Below the pieces are notes generated by a model. The model searched no databases. It was not told where the DNA came from and worked only from the letters and a program-made list of their open reading frames with translations. From contig NC_030816.1 of assembly GCF_001704415.2 (NCBI RefSeq), positions 76,401,713 to 76,465,712 of the forward strand: a DNA stretch of 64,000 nt, read 5' to 3'. Below, one piece after another: positions 23,926 through 34,294 of the stretch. The stretch is from Capra hircus. Taxonomy: Eukaryota > Chordata > Mammalia > Artiodactyla > Bovidae. A program made the position numbers and the translations under genes. Numbering within the stretch: position 1 is the stretch's first letter; every line of letters starts with the position of its first letter.

Positions 23926-24142
23926 TGCTAGCTCAGAAGTAAAGAATTTGCCTGCAATAGGCGATGCAAATAGATTTGACCCCTGGATTGGGAAGATCCC
24001 CTGGAGTAGGAAATGGCAACCCACTCCAGTATTCTTGCCTGGAGAATTCCACGGACACAGGAGTCTGGTGGGCTCCAGTCCATGGGATTAAAAAGAGTTG
24101 GACATGACTTGGCGAATAAACCATCTCCACACCACCACACTA
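23918..24142 (+). repeat. Bov-tA SINE inserted in L2
   Basis: 'ggcttccttgctagctcagaag' to 'gacatgacttggcgaataaaccatc' plus a CA-rich tail. Flanked by ccaccctagagtgt (23901-23914) and ccaccctagaatgt (24143-24156), a 14-bp target duplication with one difference. Confidence 0.92.
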
Positions 24143-24427
24143 CCACCCTAGAATGTAAGCTCTTCGAAAAGAAAAGGAACTGTGTATTTCCAGTACTTAT
24201 AAAGTGCCAGCCATATAGTAAGAATATAAGCATATGTGGGATAAATCAGTGGTCATATCAATTTTGCATTTGTGAATCATGTTAATATCCAATTATGCCA
24301 TTGAGTACAAGTTCCCCTGATGGGAGAAGGAGGATGATTCTGCTTAGCCTATGGGTTTTCAGGACAGTATCCATTCTTTCGTATTTTCTTTCAAGCTAGC
24401 ATACACATAGGAGGAGCTCTTTCCTAC

Positions 24428-24758
24428 CTGATAAGCCAACAGCTCCCCTGAGGTAGAAATCTTTATCTTCTGGGCCCTCTTCGTCCTCAGATGGCAGAGT
24501 TCGGGACACGGCGGACTCCAGGTCACGGCTGAGGTCATAGTCATGGTCCCATTCCAGGGGGATCGAGTCCACACTGGCGGGGGTGTCTCGTCCAGACCTC
24601 TCGCTCCGGAGGGGCTGGGCGAGTGAGAGGGAGGGGTTGGAGGAAGGCTGCGGGGAGAGCACGCCGTCCGTGGTGTCCCGCCAGTGGAGGTCTGACAGAG
24701 CTCCAGCCTCATCCAGTTCCAGCTCCCGGTCAGAGAGGTCGTGTTCATCATCTGGGAG
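24428..24758 (-). CDS. SYNE1: SYNE1 exon coding the acidic Ser-rich linker
   Basis: The largest exon in the window, 331 nt: 110 codons from LPDDEHDLSDREL to RGAVGLS, plus G. Acceptor TTTCTAG, donor TCAG|GTAGGA. The sequence is not spectrin-like. It is rich in Asp, Glu, Ser and Pro, with stretches such as SLSLAQPLRS and SEDEEGPEDKD, and separates the two blocks of three repeats. It contains the LEWD motif described separately. Nesprin-1 and -2 are known to have a conserved linker of this type (often called an adaptive domain). Phase 1 at the 3' end lets it join either the DV23 exon or the next constitutive exon. It is more GC-rich than its surroundings. Confidence 0.96.
24546..24557 (-). other. 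SYNE1: LEWD motif, candidate kinesin light chain binding site
   Basis: CTG GAA TGG GAC codes for LEWD in the context DSIPLEWDHDYD. W-acidic motifs of this form bind the TPR domain of kinesin light chains, and the LEWD motif is established in nesprin-2 and conserved in nesprin-1. In muscle it lets kinesin-1 spread nuclei along the fibre. The motif is intact here, with acidic residues on both sides. Binding by this species' protein is inferred from the family. Confidence 0.75.
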
Positions 24759-24899
24759 CTAGAAACGCGGCAAAGACAGCCCTGTTACTGCAGCGGTCAA
24801 CGGGTCCCCTCCCCACTCTCTGCTCTGCCTCTCATCAATGCTCAGCACCCAAGTCAGGCTGGACCACATCCCTGTCTTGGTAGGGTTAATTTTAAACTT

Positions 24900-25105
24900 C
24901 CTATCATCGAATAATAAATAAGTATCTTCTGAGCACTTTTCAAAATGCCTTATATGTGAATCTAGTAAATTCTCAGTTTTATCGCTGGTAAAATGGAGAT
25001 AATATTAAGACCTACATCAAAAACTTGACAGAAGATTAAACAGGATAGACTGTAAATAAAGATAACTTAGTGCCTAACGTGCAACACAGTAAGTACTGAA
25101 TGGCA
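24900..25105 (+). repeat. MIR SINE, 3' part
   Basis: 'tcagttttatcgctggtaaaatggagataat' and 'taacttagtgcctaacgtgcaacacagtaagtactgaa' match the MIR core and 3' part. Confidence 0.65.
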
Positions 25106-25374
25106 CAGGTCAGGAGCCAAAGGGAATCACGGATAAAACCCTAGTCTTTTACATAAAACCCTGGTCCTTTTACACCTTATATTCCAGATAGAAAATACAC
25201 TTTATCACAGAAGATGACAAATAATCTAATAATAACATCTTGACAATGAGCTATGATTGTGGTAGCGATTAGGGAAAAGGAAAAGAAAAATAAATTCAGC
25301 TAAATAATGACATCCATTGAGCCACTGTTTAACACTGCTCACCTTTACCCCCTTGTTTCCTCTAGAAGCTTCTT

Positions 25375-25441
25375 GATCTTCCACGGAAGATATGTGCCAA
25401 GTACTCTTCTAAGCTCTTTAAATGCATGTATGTGTATGTGA

Positions 25442-25484
<43 letters not shown>

Positions 25485-25700
25485 TATATGTATATATATA
25501 TGTATATGTATATGTATATATATATATGTCAGTTCAGTTTATATGTATATACATATAAACTCATTCCATGCCCAAAGCAATCTTTTCTATGAGGTAGGTA
25601 CAGTTACTAAGCCAGGTTTACATTAAGGAAACGAAGGCAAGTCATAGGAAGCCAAGCACTCTGGCTCTAGAGCCCAGTACCCACTAAACAACGCTACTTG
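25375..25700 (-). repeat. MIR SINE, antisense, carrying a (TA)n expansion
   Basis: Antisense MIR ('gtgccaagtactcttctaagctctttaaatgca' then 'tatgaggtaggtacagttac') interrupted by a TA/TATG/CA microsatellite at 25435-25555. Confidence 0.7.
25435..25555. repeat. (TA)n/(TATG)n microsatellite
   Basis: Runs of ta, cacaca and tatg units; likely polymorphic. Confidence 0.9.
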
Positions 25701-25756
25701 ATCTCACATTATTAATTCTCTTTAGATTTCATGACCATGAAAAAACTGTCACGTAC

Positions 25757-25948
25757 GGGCAGGCGCATCAGTTTCTTATGGTATCTGTCCACGCGCCCGA
25801 AGACCTCCTGACAGTAACGTCGGAGCTCGTCCAGCTCTTCCTCAATGACGGCCGCATCTAAGGGCTCACTCTTTTCTATCAGCTGTTCTCCTTGGGCGAT
25901 TATCTGCTCAATCTTATTGTGGTTCAACGAGATTTCCTGCTGGAAGGC
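25757..25948 (-). CDS. SYNE1: SYNE1 exon, end of spectrin repeat about SR71
   Basis: A 192-nt, phase 0-0 exon of 64 codons from AFQQEISLNHNK to YHKKLMRLP. Acceptor GCTCCCTAG, donor CCC|GTACGT. It holds helices B and C of the repeat, rich in Glu and with the run VIEEELDELRR. Helix C has YCQEVFGRVDRYHKKL in place of the usual central Trp. It closes the first block of three repeats in alpha-2; the next exon is the unstructured linker. Confidence 0.96.
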
Positions 25949-25959
25949 CTAGGGAGCAC

Positions 25960-26840
25960 ACCGCTCATGTTAATTTTTCATTACACAAACATGAGGTAAC
26001 TCTAAGATACATATTAAGAAAAACCATGTAGGGGATATTAAGTTTACCATAGACAAAGACAAGCCAAGAGGCTATTACTTTCTAAAGAAAGATATAAAAT
26101 TTTGAAATAAGAACAGGAAGCAGAAATGGAATTATTAGAATTCCATGACCAGAGAGGCGCCTTTGCCTAATAAAATTTACCACCATGGACAGTGTGGGTA
26201 AGAGAATCATAGGAAAAAACATTCAAACCCATCATAAAGTTGAGAGCACTGGTTGTCCCTGATGAAAAGTAATGGCAAGCAATAGAGAGCCACCGAAATT
26301 AATTTAGCATTTTAAACAACTCTACTCAATATTTAAATTTTAGGTTTTCTAAAATTTCAAACATGAGTAAGAAAAACCATCCAAATCACAATTATCACAA
26401 ATTCTTCTCAGAGGATTTGACTATTTCAGGACAGAAGAAGGAAAAAGTGTAATTATTTGAAAAAAAAAACAGGTAATTCTGGATTCCATAGACTTATTTC
26501 ATATGATTCAAAACAGTTAAACCTCAGGGAACATGTTTCAAGGGATAAATTTTAATTCAACACAAGAATAAACTCTGGAAGAGTTGAAATTGCCCAATAA
26601 TAAAAAGACTGCCAAGGGAGAAAGAGGGCAGTTATAAATGCTATGACCCTGCCAGAATCCAGAAAGAAAAGATTCAACTACCACTTCGTAGAAATTTCCT
26701 GCTGAAGCTTTTCAATAGGTATTTATCTGTGAAACAACTTGGGAGAGTTGAGGTGACGGGGAAGGATGGAGAGGCTGGTCAGAGTACCGGGACTATTTTA
26801 TGACTTTTTTATTCTGAGAATCTGGCGAAGAATCTAGTGC
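25960..26840. other. SYNE1: Intron, unique AT-rich sequence
   Basis: No gene or clear mobile element recognised. Confidence 0.6.
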
Positions 26841-26844
26841 TGAG

Positions 26845-27022
26845 GGTCAGACACGACTGAGCGGCTTCACTTTCACTTTTCACTTTCATGCACTGGAGAA
26901 GGAAATGGCAACCCACTCCAGTGTTCTTGCCTGGAGAATCCCAGGGACGGGGGAGCCTGGTGGGCTGCCGTCTGTGGGGTCACACAGAGTTGGACACGAC
27001 TGAAGTGACTTAGCAGTAGCAG
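26845..27022 (+). repeat. Bov-A2 SINE unit
   Basis: 'cagacacgactgagcggcttcactttcac' through 'acacgactgaagtgacttagcagtagcag'. Confidence 0.9.
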
Positions 27023-27076
27023 GATTAGAGGTAACTTCCTTGTTTTATTATGACAACTTTAAAGTCACAGGCACCA

Positions 27077-27210
27077 TGAGTGGTGGTTTAGTTGCTAAGT
27101 CCTGTCCGACTCTTGTGACCTCCTGCACTGGAGCCCACCAGGCCTGTCTGTCCATGGGATTTTCCAGGCAAGAATACTGGAGTGGGTTGCCATTTTCTTC
27201 TCCGAGGCAA
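27077..27210 (-). repeat. Bov-tA SINE fragment, antisense
   Basis: 'gtggtttagttgctaagtcctgtccgactc' to 'gagtgggttgccattttcttctccgagg'. Confidence 0.88.
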
Positions 27211-27359
27211 CATGACAATTCTTACAAAAAAAGTCTATGTATCCTATCTTATCTTGGGTTGAAAATTTCATAAGCTTCATTGCATATTATTCAAGATGTT
27301 AAACAATCTTCCTTTTAGGGAATCCTCATATCTAATATATATCCCTCACCAGGTAAAAC

Positions 27360-27467
27360 GCTTCACTCTCTTTTTTCACTTTCATCAAGTGGCTCTTTAG
27401 TTCCTATTCACTTTCTGCCATAAGGGTGGTATCATCAGTGTATCTGAGGTGTTACTGATATTTCAGG
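27360..27467 (-). mobile_element. BovB segment, antisense half of an inverted pair
   Basis: Antisense BovB RT region (reverse complement carries the YxDD area and the 'gaagtgaatagga' stretch). It abuts a sense BovB piece that begins where this one stops in element coordinates. Confidence 0.8.
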
Positions 27468-27469
27468 TT

Positions 27470-27546
27470 AGTGAAAGTGAAAGAGGAGAGTGAAAAAGCT
27501 GGCTTAAAATTCAACATTCAAAAAACTAAGATCACGGCATCTGGTC
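27470..27546 (+). mobile_element. BovB segment, sense half of an inverted pair
   Basis: 'gtgaaagtgaaagaggagagtgaaaaagctgg' to 'catctggtcctatca', the part of BovB directly following the preceding antisense piece. Cut at 27547 by another BovB. Confidence 0.8.
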
Positions 27547-28975
27547 CTATCAATCAGTTCAATTCAGTAGCTCAGTCATGTCCGCCTCTTTGAGACTCCA
27601 TGAATCACAGCACGCCAGGCCTCCCTGTCCACCACCAACTCCCAAAATTTACCCAAACTCATGTCCATTGAGTCGGTGATGCCATCCAGCCATCTCATCC
27701 TCTGTCGTCCCTTCTCCTCCTGCCCCCAATCCCTCCCAGCATCAGGGTCTTTTCCAATAAGTCAACTCTTTGCATGAGGTGGCCAACGTATTGGAGTTTC
27801 ACCCTCAGCATCAGTCCTTCCAATGAACACCCAGGACTGATCTCCTTTAGGATGGACTGGTTAGATCCCCTTGCAGTCCAAGGGACTCTCAAGAGTCCTC
27901 TCCAGCACCACAGTTCAAAAGCATCATTTCTTCGGTGCTCAGCTTTCTTCTCAGTCCAAGTCTCACATCCATACATGACCACTGGAAAAACCATAGCCTT
28001 GACTAGACGGACCTTTGTTGTCAAAGTAATGTCTCTGCTTTTGAATATGTTATCTAGGTTGGTCATAACTTTCCTTCCAAGGAGTGAGCGTCTTTTAATT
28101 TCATGGCTGCAGTCACCATCTGCAGTGATTTTGCTGCTGCTGCTGCTAAGTCGCTTCAGTCGTGTCCGACTCTGTGCAACCCCACAGACGACAGCCCACC
28201 AGGCTCCCCTGTCCCTGGGATTCTCCAGGCAAGAACACTGGAGTAGGTTGCCATTTCCTTCTCCAATGCATGAAAGTGAACTTGGAACCCCCCAAAATAA
28301 AGTCTGACACTGTTTCCGCTGTTTCCCCATCTATTTCCCATGAAGTGATGGGACCGGATGCCATGATCTTTGTTTTCTGAATGTTGAGCTTTAAGCCAAC
28401 TTTCTCACTCTCCTCTTTCACTTTCATCAAGAGGCTTTTTAGTTCCTCTTCACTTTCTGCCATAAGGGTGGTATCATCTGCATATCTGAGGTGACTGATA
28501 TTTCTCCTGGCAATCTTGATTCCAGCTTGTGCTTCTTCCAGCCCAGCGTTTCTCATGATATACTCTGCATAGAAGTTAAATAAGCAGGGTGACAATATAC
28601 AGCCTTGACACATTCCTTTTCCTATTTGGAACCAGTCTGTTGTTCCATGTCCAGTTCTAACTGTTGCTTCCTGATCTGCATACAGATCTGAAGAGGCAGG
28701 TCAGGTGTCTGGTATTCCCATCTCTTTCAGAATTTTCCACAGTTGATTGTGATCCACACAGTCAAAGGCTTTGGCATAGTCAATAAAACAGAAATAAATG
28801 TTTTTCTGGAACTCTCTTGCTTTTTCCAAGATCCAGAAGATGTTGGCAATTTGATCTCTGGTTCCTCTGCTTTTTCTAAAACCAGCTTGAACATCTGGAA
28901 GTTCACGGTTCACGTATTGCTGAAGCCTGGCTTGGAGAATTTTGAGCATGACTGACAGACTGAACTGAACTGAAG
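27547..28975 (-). mobile_element. BovB LINE, antisense, 5'-truncated
   Basis: Starts at the BovB 3' tail ('cagttcaattcagtagctcagtcatg') and runs back through RT. Minus-strand frames show YADDTTLMAESEEE (within 28146-28613) and DYAKAFDCVD (28701-29021). Broken by stops and by a SINE at 28125-28275. A short sense-orientation BovB tail (gactgaactgaactgaag) sits at its far end, about 28956-28973. Confidence 0.9.
28125..28275 (-). repeat. Bov-A2 SINE unit inserted in BovB
   Basis: 'tgctgctgctgctaagtcgcttcagtcgtg' to 'ccttctccaatgcatgaaagtgaa' splits the BovB sequence between 'gcagtgattttg' and 'cttggaaccccccaaaat'. Confidence 0.9.
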
Positions 28976-29334
28976 TAAAATGTTTAACCACTGGCTTTGA
29001 AATATATATGAAACATACCAAATATACTTAAACATTAATTTGGCACCTACGAAAGCAGTCTGTGTTGAATGAAGTTCCAATATAAGACAGTTGAACTGGT
29101 CTGGATCATAGGAGTCAAACTATCTGAAAGTGCTTGAAACCAATCAAACAAACCACCATCAAAAACAAAAACAACAACCTTGCAAATCAAGTTCATACTT
29201 AAAAGTGCATGTGTTAAGGGGAGTTGTATCTCCTGATAATGCTCTTTATTTCATTTTTAATATTTTTCTTTTTTCTGAATTTCTTCTCAGTCAAGAAGAT
29301 CTACATTTTTAAAAAGCAAAGATTCTCATATGTA

Positions 29335-29555
29335 AAATACATAGCCAATGGGAATTTGCCGTATGACTCAGGGAACTGAAACGGGGCTCTGTAGCAACCT
29401 AGAGGGGTGGGGTGGGAAGGGAGCTGGAAGGAAGGTTCAAGAGGGAGGGGACATATGTATATCTATGGCTGATTCATGCTGATATTTAGCATAAAACAAC
29501 AAAATTCTGTAAAGCAATTATCTTTCAATTAAAAAATAAATAAAAATTTTAAAAA
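29335..29555 (+). repeat. L1 3' UTR fragment
   Basis: 'cagggaactgaaacggggctctgtagcaacctagaggggtggg' and 'aattctgtaaagcaattatctttcaatt' then an A-rich tail, the ruminant L1 3' end. Confidence 0.75.
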
Positions 29556-29660
29556 AGAACAGTTCTTTAGTATGCTCTTCACGAAAGTATCTATAAAACA
29601 TTTCCTCTTCAGACTCTTTGCATACCAATTTGAAAAAAAAAATCACTATTATTCTATTAC

Positions 29661-29798
29661 CTTGAGCTGCTTTATTTTAGCTTGAACATCACACTCAGAG
29701 AAGTGCTCAATGTTGGTGAGCTGCAGATCCATCTCCGTCAGCCACACCAGAATGCTGTCCCGTGCCGTCTCAAACTCCTCCCGCTGGCCAATGAAATG
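29661..29798 (-). CDS. SYNE1: SYNE1 exon, start of spectrin repeat about SR71
   Basis: A 138-nt, phase 0-0 exon of 46 codons from HFIGQREEFETA to VQAKIKQLK. Acceptor TCTCTCCAG, donor AAG|GTAATA. It is helix A of a spectrin repeat with the core Trp in SILVWLTEMD, followed by the start of helix B. It is only 259 bp from the previous exon, the shortest intron in the window. Skipping this exon would keep frame but remove half a repeat; I see nothing showing that it is skipped. Confidence 0.96.
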
Positions 29799-30057
29799 CT
29801 GGAGAGAAAAGAACAGAAGTGAAAAAGCCACAGACACATGCTGAGACGGAACCGCCAATTCCAGCCTCCTCCTGGGAAGTCATTTCCTCAGTGAGCAATG
29901 AGAACACCACAATGTTTTACCAAATGAATCATATGCTAGATATCCATCTTGTCATCCCAGCCTTACAAAGTCATTGAGATTATGTCCTAACACTGCACTC
30001 AAATGGCCCCACTCTGTCCTCCTGGCCTCTAAGCTACAGAAGAGGCGCAGCATGGAC

Positions 30058-30240
30058 CTTGAGTCTGCGTAGGATGGAGGTCACGCGCTTCTGCAGGTTG
30101 TCCCATCTCTGGTTGCCTTTGTGAACCATCTGTTTGAGGCTGCCGGCCGCGTCTGTGCGGTTCTCTCTGGCCAGGCGGCGGTACTGCTTGTTGATCAGCT
30201 CCAGCTGGGTCAGGCTCTCATGGACCTGTCGCTGGAAAGC
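30058..30240 (-). CDS. SYNE1: SYNE1 exon, second part of spectrin repeat about SR70
   Basis: A 183-nt, phase 0-0 exon of 61 codons from AFQRQVHESL to VTSILRRLK. Acceptor GGTCACAG, donor AAG|GTCCAT, which lacks the usual +3/+4 purine pair and is weak. Helix C carries the conserved GNQRWDNLQKRV with the repeat Trp. A solo LTR in antisense lies only about 60-70 bp upstream of its acceptor. A branch-point-like CTGAT about 30 nt before the acceptor lies outside the LTR. Confidence 0.96.
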
Positions 30241-30296
30241 CTGTGACCACAAAGAAGCACATCAGCCGGGGAGGTCTGAGGAGTTCTCTCAGCAAG

Positions 30297-30824
30297 GGTG
30301 AAGGGCGTCCTGTCGTGAAGTCAGACAGAACAGGAGGTCGACTCTTCCTGAGAGAGTCATTTCCTAGGCAGGTTGACAAGACGTCTAGGGGTCCCCAAGG
30401 AGAGAGGGGTCTGGAATTCTCAAGGAGGAAGCAAGGACAAACTTTTTTCCTTCTCTACATTCCTTAGGATTATATAACAATAATGTATCCTGCCTGAGGA
30501 CAGTCTCTGGACCAAACCTTCTGGCTAATCCTGTTATCTTAAAATGTAAATTGTGGGAGTAGGTCTGGTGAGGTCTTTACAACCTCCAAACATTCTTTGG
30601 ATTCACTGGAGAGTATATAACTCCATTGCTAACACAAGCAAAGGGGTACTCTTTCTACCCCTTTCTGATGTCTACGTCAGAAGCTTTCTCTATCTCCTTT
30701 ATAATTCAATAAAACTTTATTACACAAAAGCTCTGAGTGATCAAGCCTGGTCTCTGGCCCGGGATTGAATTCTCCAGAGGCCAAGAATCCAGGGGTCTTT
30801 GGGTAATTCTGCAACAACCTTTCA
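30297..30824 (+). mobile_element. Solo LTR of a ruminant endogenous retrovirus
   Basis: Shows LTR order: a TATA-like 'gagtatataactcc' near 30611, poly(A) signal AATAAA near 30709, then the R/U5-like 'acacaaaagctctgagtgatcaagcctgg' and an end at 'aacctttca' (30824). It resembles the bovine LTR family I know as BTLTR1. No internal viral genes flank it, so it is a solo LTR. The 5' boundary is approximate. It is antisense to SYNE1 and begins about 60-70 bp from a SYNE1 acceptor. Confidence 0.75.
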
Positions 30825-30954
30825 TTCCCCTCAAACAGGAAAAGACACTTTGTAACCAGCGTAAGCTTTCCCTTGTTAAAGAAAACTCATGTTACCCCTG
30901 TGACTTAAGAAAGGGAGTTGATCAAACAAAAATACAAAAGAAAATGGCAGACAG

Positions 30955-31085
30955 GAATAAATATTTGTATATATACAAATCCATATATGATACACATATA
31001 GAATCTGTACATATACATGTAGAACATATACATATTCACATGATACATGCATAGAAAATGTATACACATACCTATATACACGTAT
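30955..31085. repeat. (ATAC)n-like microsatellite
   Basis: Imperfect atat/acatata units leading into a truncated SINE. Confidence 0.75.
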
Positions 31086-31087
31086 AC

Positions 31088-31215
31088 AAATGGCAGCCCA
31101 CTCCAGTATTCTTGCCTGGAGAATTCCATGGACAGAGGAGCCTGGTGAGCTTCAGTCCATGGGGTCACAGAGAGTTGGACACGACTGAGCAACTATCACA
31201 CACTCACTCACATGT
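31088..31215 (+). repeat. Bov-tA SINE, 5'-truncated
   Basis: 'tggcagcccactccagtattcttgcc' to 'gacacgactgagcaactatcacacac'. Confidence 0.9.
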
Positions 31216-31299
31216 ATAACACACACGATATACATATGTAATATTTTAAAATAATAGCCTAAAAAGAACTTTCCCATAAAGCAAATTTATTACAAAAAT

Positions 31300-31512
31300 A
31301 TGTTGTTGCTTAGTCACTAAGTCATGTCCTACTTCTGCGACCTCATGGACTATAGTCTGCCAGGCGCCTCTGTCCATGGGATTTCTCAGGCACGAATATA
31401 GGAGTGGGTTGCCATTTCCTTCTCCCACGGATCCTCCCAACTCACGGATTAAACCTGTGTTCCTGCATTAGCAAGTGAGTCCTTTACTACTGAGCCACCA
31501 GGGAAGCCCACA
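31300..31512 (-). repeat. Bov-tA SINE, antisense
   Basis: 'gttgttgcttagtcactaagtcatg' to the head 'gagccaccagggaagccca'. Confidence 0.92.
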
Positions 31513-31514
31513 AA

Positions 31515-33570
31515 AATATGGATGTATGCTGAAACGTCAGTTTAAAATGTTCCAAGTTTCTGACGTCAATACTGAGGAAAAAATATCTGTCGTAAAACTG
31601 CTTCTTTTATTTATAAAATATGTTATTTCCTAAGAAATCCAGAAATTGCCTCAATTCTGGTGTCCTCTTAAAAAAAAAATAAAACTACTTCTTGCAGAAT
31701 GTCTTCTAAATGCAAGCTATTACTGATTTTTAAGAACAACAGCTTAGTGAAACAGAAGTAACCTTACAAAGAAAAAAGTTTCGAACATGCTCTATTGTAT
31801 TTTTGCTGTGCCCACGAATGATTTGGTTTGCATGAAACATTTTAAAGCTGATGCCACACCTTACAGAGTATTACAGAGTAGTGTCTATCTACTTTGGAGG
31901 TTACCCTATGCACCCCTTACAGTTTCTGCAGGTAAAATACTTCTTTCTCTCTGCAATATAGCCTAGCCCTAGCAATAAGAGTCATTTGGCCAAAATAAAA
32001 TGAAGCTTTTACATTTCAAACTTAGGTGTGTGATTTATGACCGACTTTTATTCTGGCATTGGACAGAAAATTCTGTGACTAATTGAACTGCACTCATCGA
32101 AATCCCAAACTTTTGCTTCCTTTGGCTCATCACACTGTTTACATGCTACCAAACTCCCGCCTCTGAGATGGCTTTCCTTCTGAGAGTCATTTTAAGAGCC
32201 GTCATCCGAGTAAATCCAACCATCTATTTTATAAAACTTCAAATTATTTCCCTAGAAAAGGAAATAGTAGGGGAAGTTCAGCTTTTGCAATTACTGGAAG
32301 TCACAGAATATATTTTCTTACTGAGGTGAAGGTGGGCATAACAGATGGGGACCCCAGCACCCCTAGAGCTGTCCCCAATGTTTGCGCAATTGAACAGGCA
32401 AAAATCGCCCTCAAAATTTCACTTTTGTAATTTATTTTTCTCTTAAGAAAATTAACTACAAAGATAAATAATAAAATCAATCATTACATCTAGCTAGTTG
32501 TATAAATAGCATTTATATATATAAATAGCATATATATAATGCTATATTTATACAGCTTATATGAATAGCTAGTTATATAAATAGCATTATAAGCTTAACT
32601 ATATGGCTAACCTTTGTCATAAAGTCTTGAGTCTAAAATAGCATCATAAAAGATCTTACATAATCTTCTTTGTAGTGGAAGCCGATTATAGAAGGTTTAA
32701 CCTTTATGAAGCTGTGGGTAATAAGATGCAGTACAAGAATATTTCCACTAGCACTGGTTCACACCAGGATAATCTGAAAGCTACTGCACAGTTTATTGTG
32801 GCTTTTTACTAGAATTTTACTAAGGCAAAGTCTTTTAGATAAGAATTTTTCCCCCCCTGGGATATAATCTAATAGTTATATATAGATCCATATTCAGACA
32901 GCAGAATAACTCTTAGTTATTTCACATAGTATTTGAATACTTGTATAGCTTTGTGTAGCTCCCCATCTATGACTCTTAGATTTTAAACCCCACAAGAACA
33001 AAAACCAAACTTTACATTTACTATAACAGGCCTAAAAAAAAAAAAAAAGCCTGGTTAATTGCTACTACAAGGTAAAAATGAATCCAGCTGAATTTGGTTG
33101 GGTTTTTTAATCTTTTTTAAAAATATCTCAGGGAGCTTGAGGCAGACTTGGCAACCAAGGATGATTTTTGTAAGATAACATGCATCGGAACTGTTCACGG
33201 TTAATATATATGAGAACACAACTGCCAATCAATGGATATGGACTGGAAAAGAAACTTTAAATTAAAAAATGGTCAACTTTAGGGACCAGTCCTTGGTGAA
33301 AATGACAGGCAGTTGAGAACTGGGGTTTCATCCTATCACAGTGATAGAGCAGATTTGAGACTGCCCAGACAGGCAAGGAACTAGAATCGGTTACTGAATG
33401 ATTGCTTTCTTGATGAATATGATTATACTGCTGCTATTTTTCTCTATAAATTTGAAAAATCTTAGTGACTCAGTGGCAATGTTCCTCATTCATAATTACA
33501 GTTGGTTTATGATTTAAAATATTTGATCAATTCTGGAGTCAATTTTTTTTATCAATGATTAAAAGATAAG
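31515..33570. other. SYNE1: Intron, unique AT-rich sequence
   Basis: No gene recognised. Contains the 32.49-32.59 kb A/T repeat and palindrome listed separately. Confidence 0.6.
32491..32588. repeat. A/T direct repeat with inner near-palindrome
   Basis: tagctagttgtataaatagcat (32491-32512) recurs at 32567-32588 with one difference. Between them, about 32521-32552, 'ataaatagcat...atgctatatttat' forms a near-perfect hairpin. Confidence 0.75.
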
Positions 33571-33574
33571 GGGA

Positions 33575-33640
33575 GACTAGCGGGCTACAGTCCATAGGGT
33601 CGCAAAGAGTTGGACATGACTAAAGCAACTTAGCATGCAC

Positions 33641-33677
<37 letters not shown>

Positions 33678-33800
33678 AACACACACATATACATATATAT
33701 GTATACATACACATACACTCCAGTTAAGTGAAAAAAAATCAAGAAAATATATTGAACACACACACACACAAACACACACATATATATTATAGTTGTTATA
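33575..33800 (+). repeat. Bov-tA 3' tail followed by (CA)n/(TATA)n
   Basis: 'gcgggctacagtccatagggtcgcaaagagttgg' then cacaca tracts at 33639-33675 and 33759-33780 separated by TA-rich sequence. Confidence 0.88.
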
Positions 33801-34143
33801 GTATGGAATGGCATCATATTTGAGTCTTAGAAGCTTGATTATAAAGAACTGTGAAGTTAAAAGAATGCCAAGATTATTTTTGGGGAATCATGATTCCTGT
33901 TTTCTAAAAGTTTATCTTCATTACTACTTTATTTGTAATTCTTGATAATTTTAAAGTAAAAACTTCCTTTCTCTTCTTTGCCTATCATGATGTAATAAGA
34001 AAGATGACCAGAAAGTCATCACCACCTAGCTGTCTGAACAAATAATATGTGGGCAAACAGTTTCTTTGGGTCTTGAGACACCGAAGACCAGCTGGCTACT
34101 CTTGTAGCAAAATAAAGATGAAATATTTGGCATTGAAAATCAC

Positions 34144-34294
34144 CTCAAATTTCTTTAGTTCCTCCTTGGCAACTGTATAGAGCACCCCGGAAGAGCTGGG
34201 AAAGGCAGCTGTCCTTTCTGAGATCTTGAGCCAATCTTCAAAATGAGAAAAGTCATCCAGAAACTTCTGCCACAATCGCCATGTCTCTTCAATT
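34144..34294 (-). CDS. SYNE1: SYNE1 exon, start of spectrin repeat about SR70
   Basis: A 151-nt exon: one base completing Lys, then 50 codons from IEETWRLWQKFLDD to AKEELKKFE. The acceptor is CTGTCTCAG and the donor GAG|GTGATT, a weaker donor. The sequence holds the helix A core motif WQKFLDD..FEDWL of a spectrin repeat, with a Ser-rich turn FPSSSGVLYT before helix B. In the nesprin-1 family the SR70-74 area is the part reported to bind emerin and lamin A/C, so this exon starts the nuclear-envelope-binding half. Confidence 0.96.

Noticed and set aside
25435..25555. Regular repeats as a possible CRISPR-like array (also 33639-33800)
   Set aside because: They are dinucleotide and tetranucleotide microsatellites without spacers, in a mammalian genome.
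27774..28307. 177-codon plus-strand frame
   Set aside because: Complement of BovB plus the inserted SINE; the true coding relic is on the minus strand.
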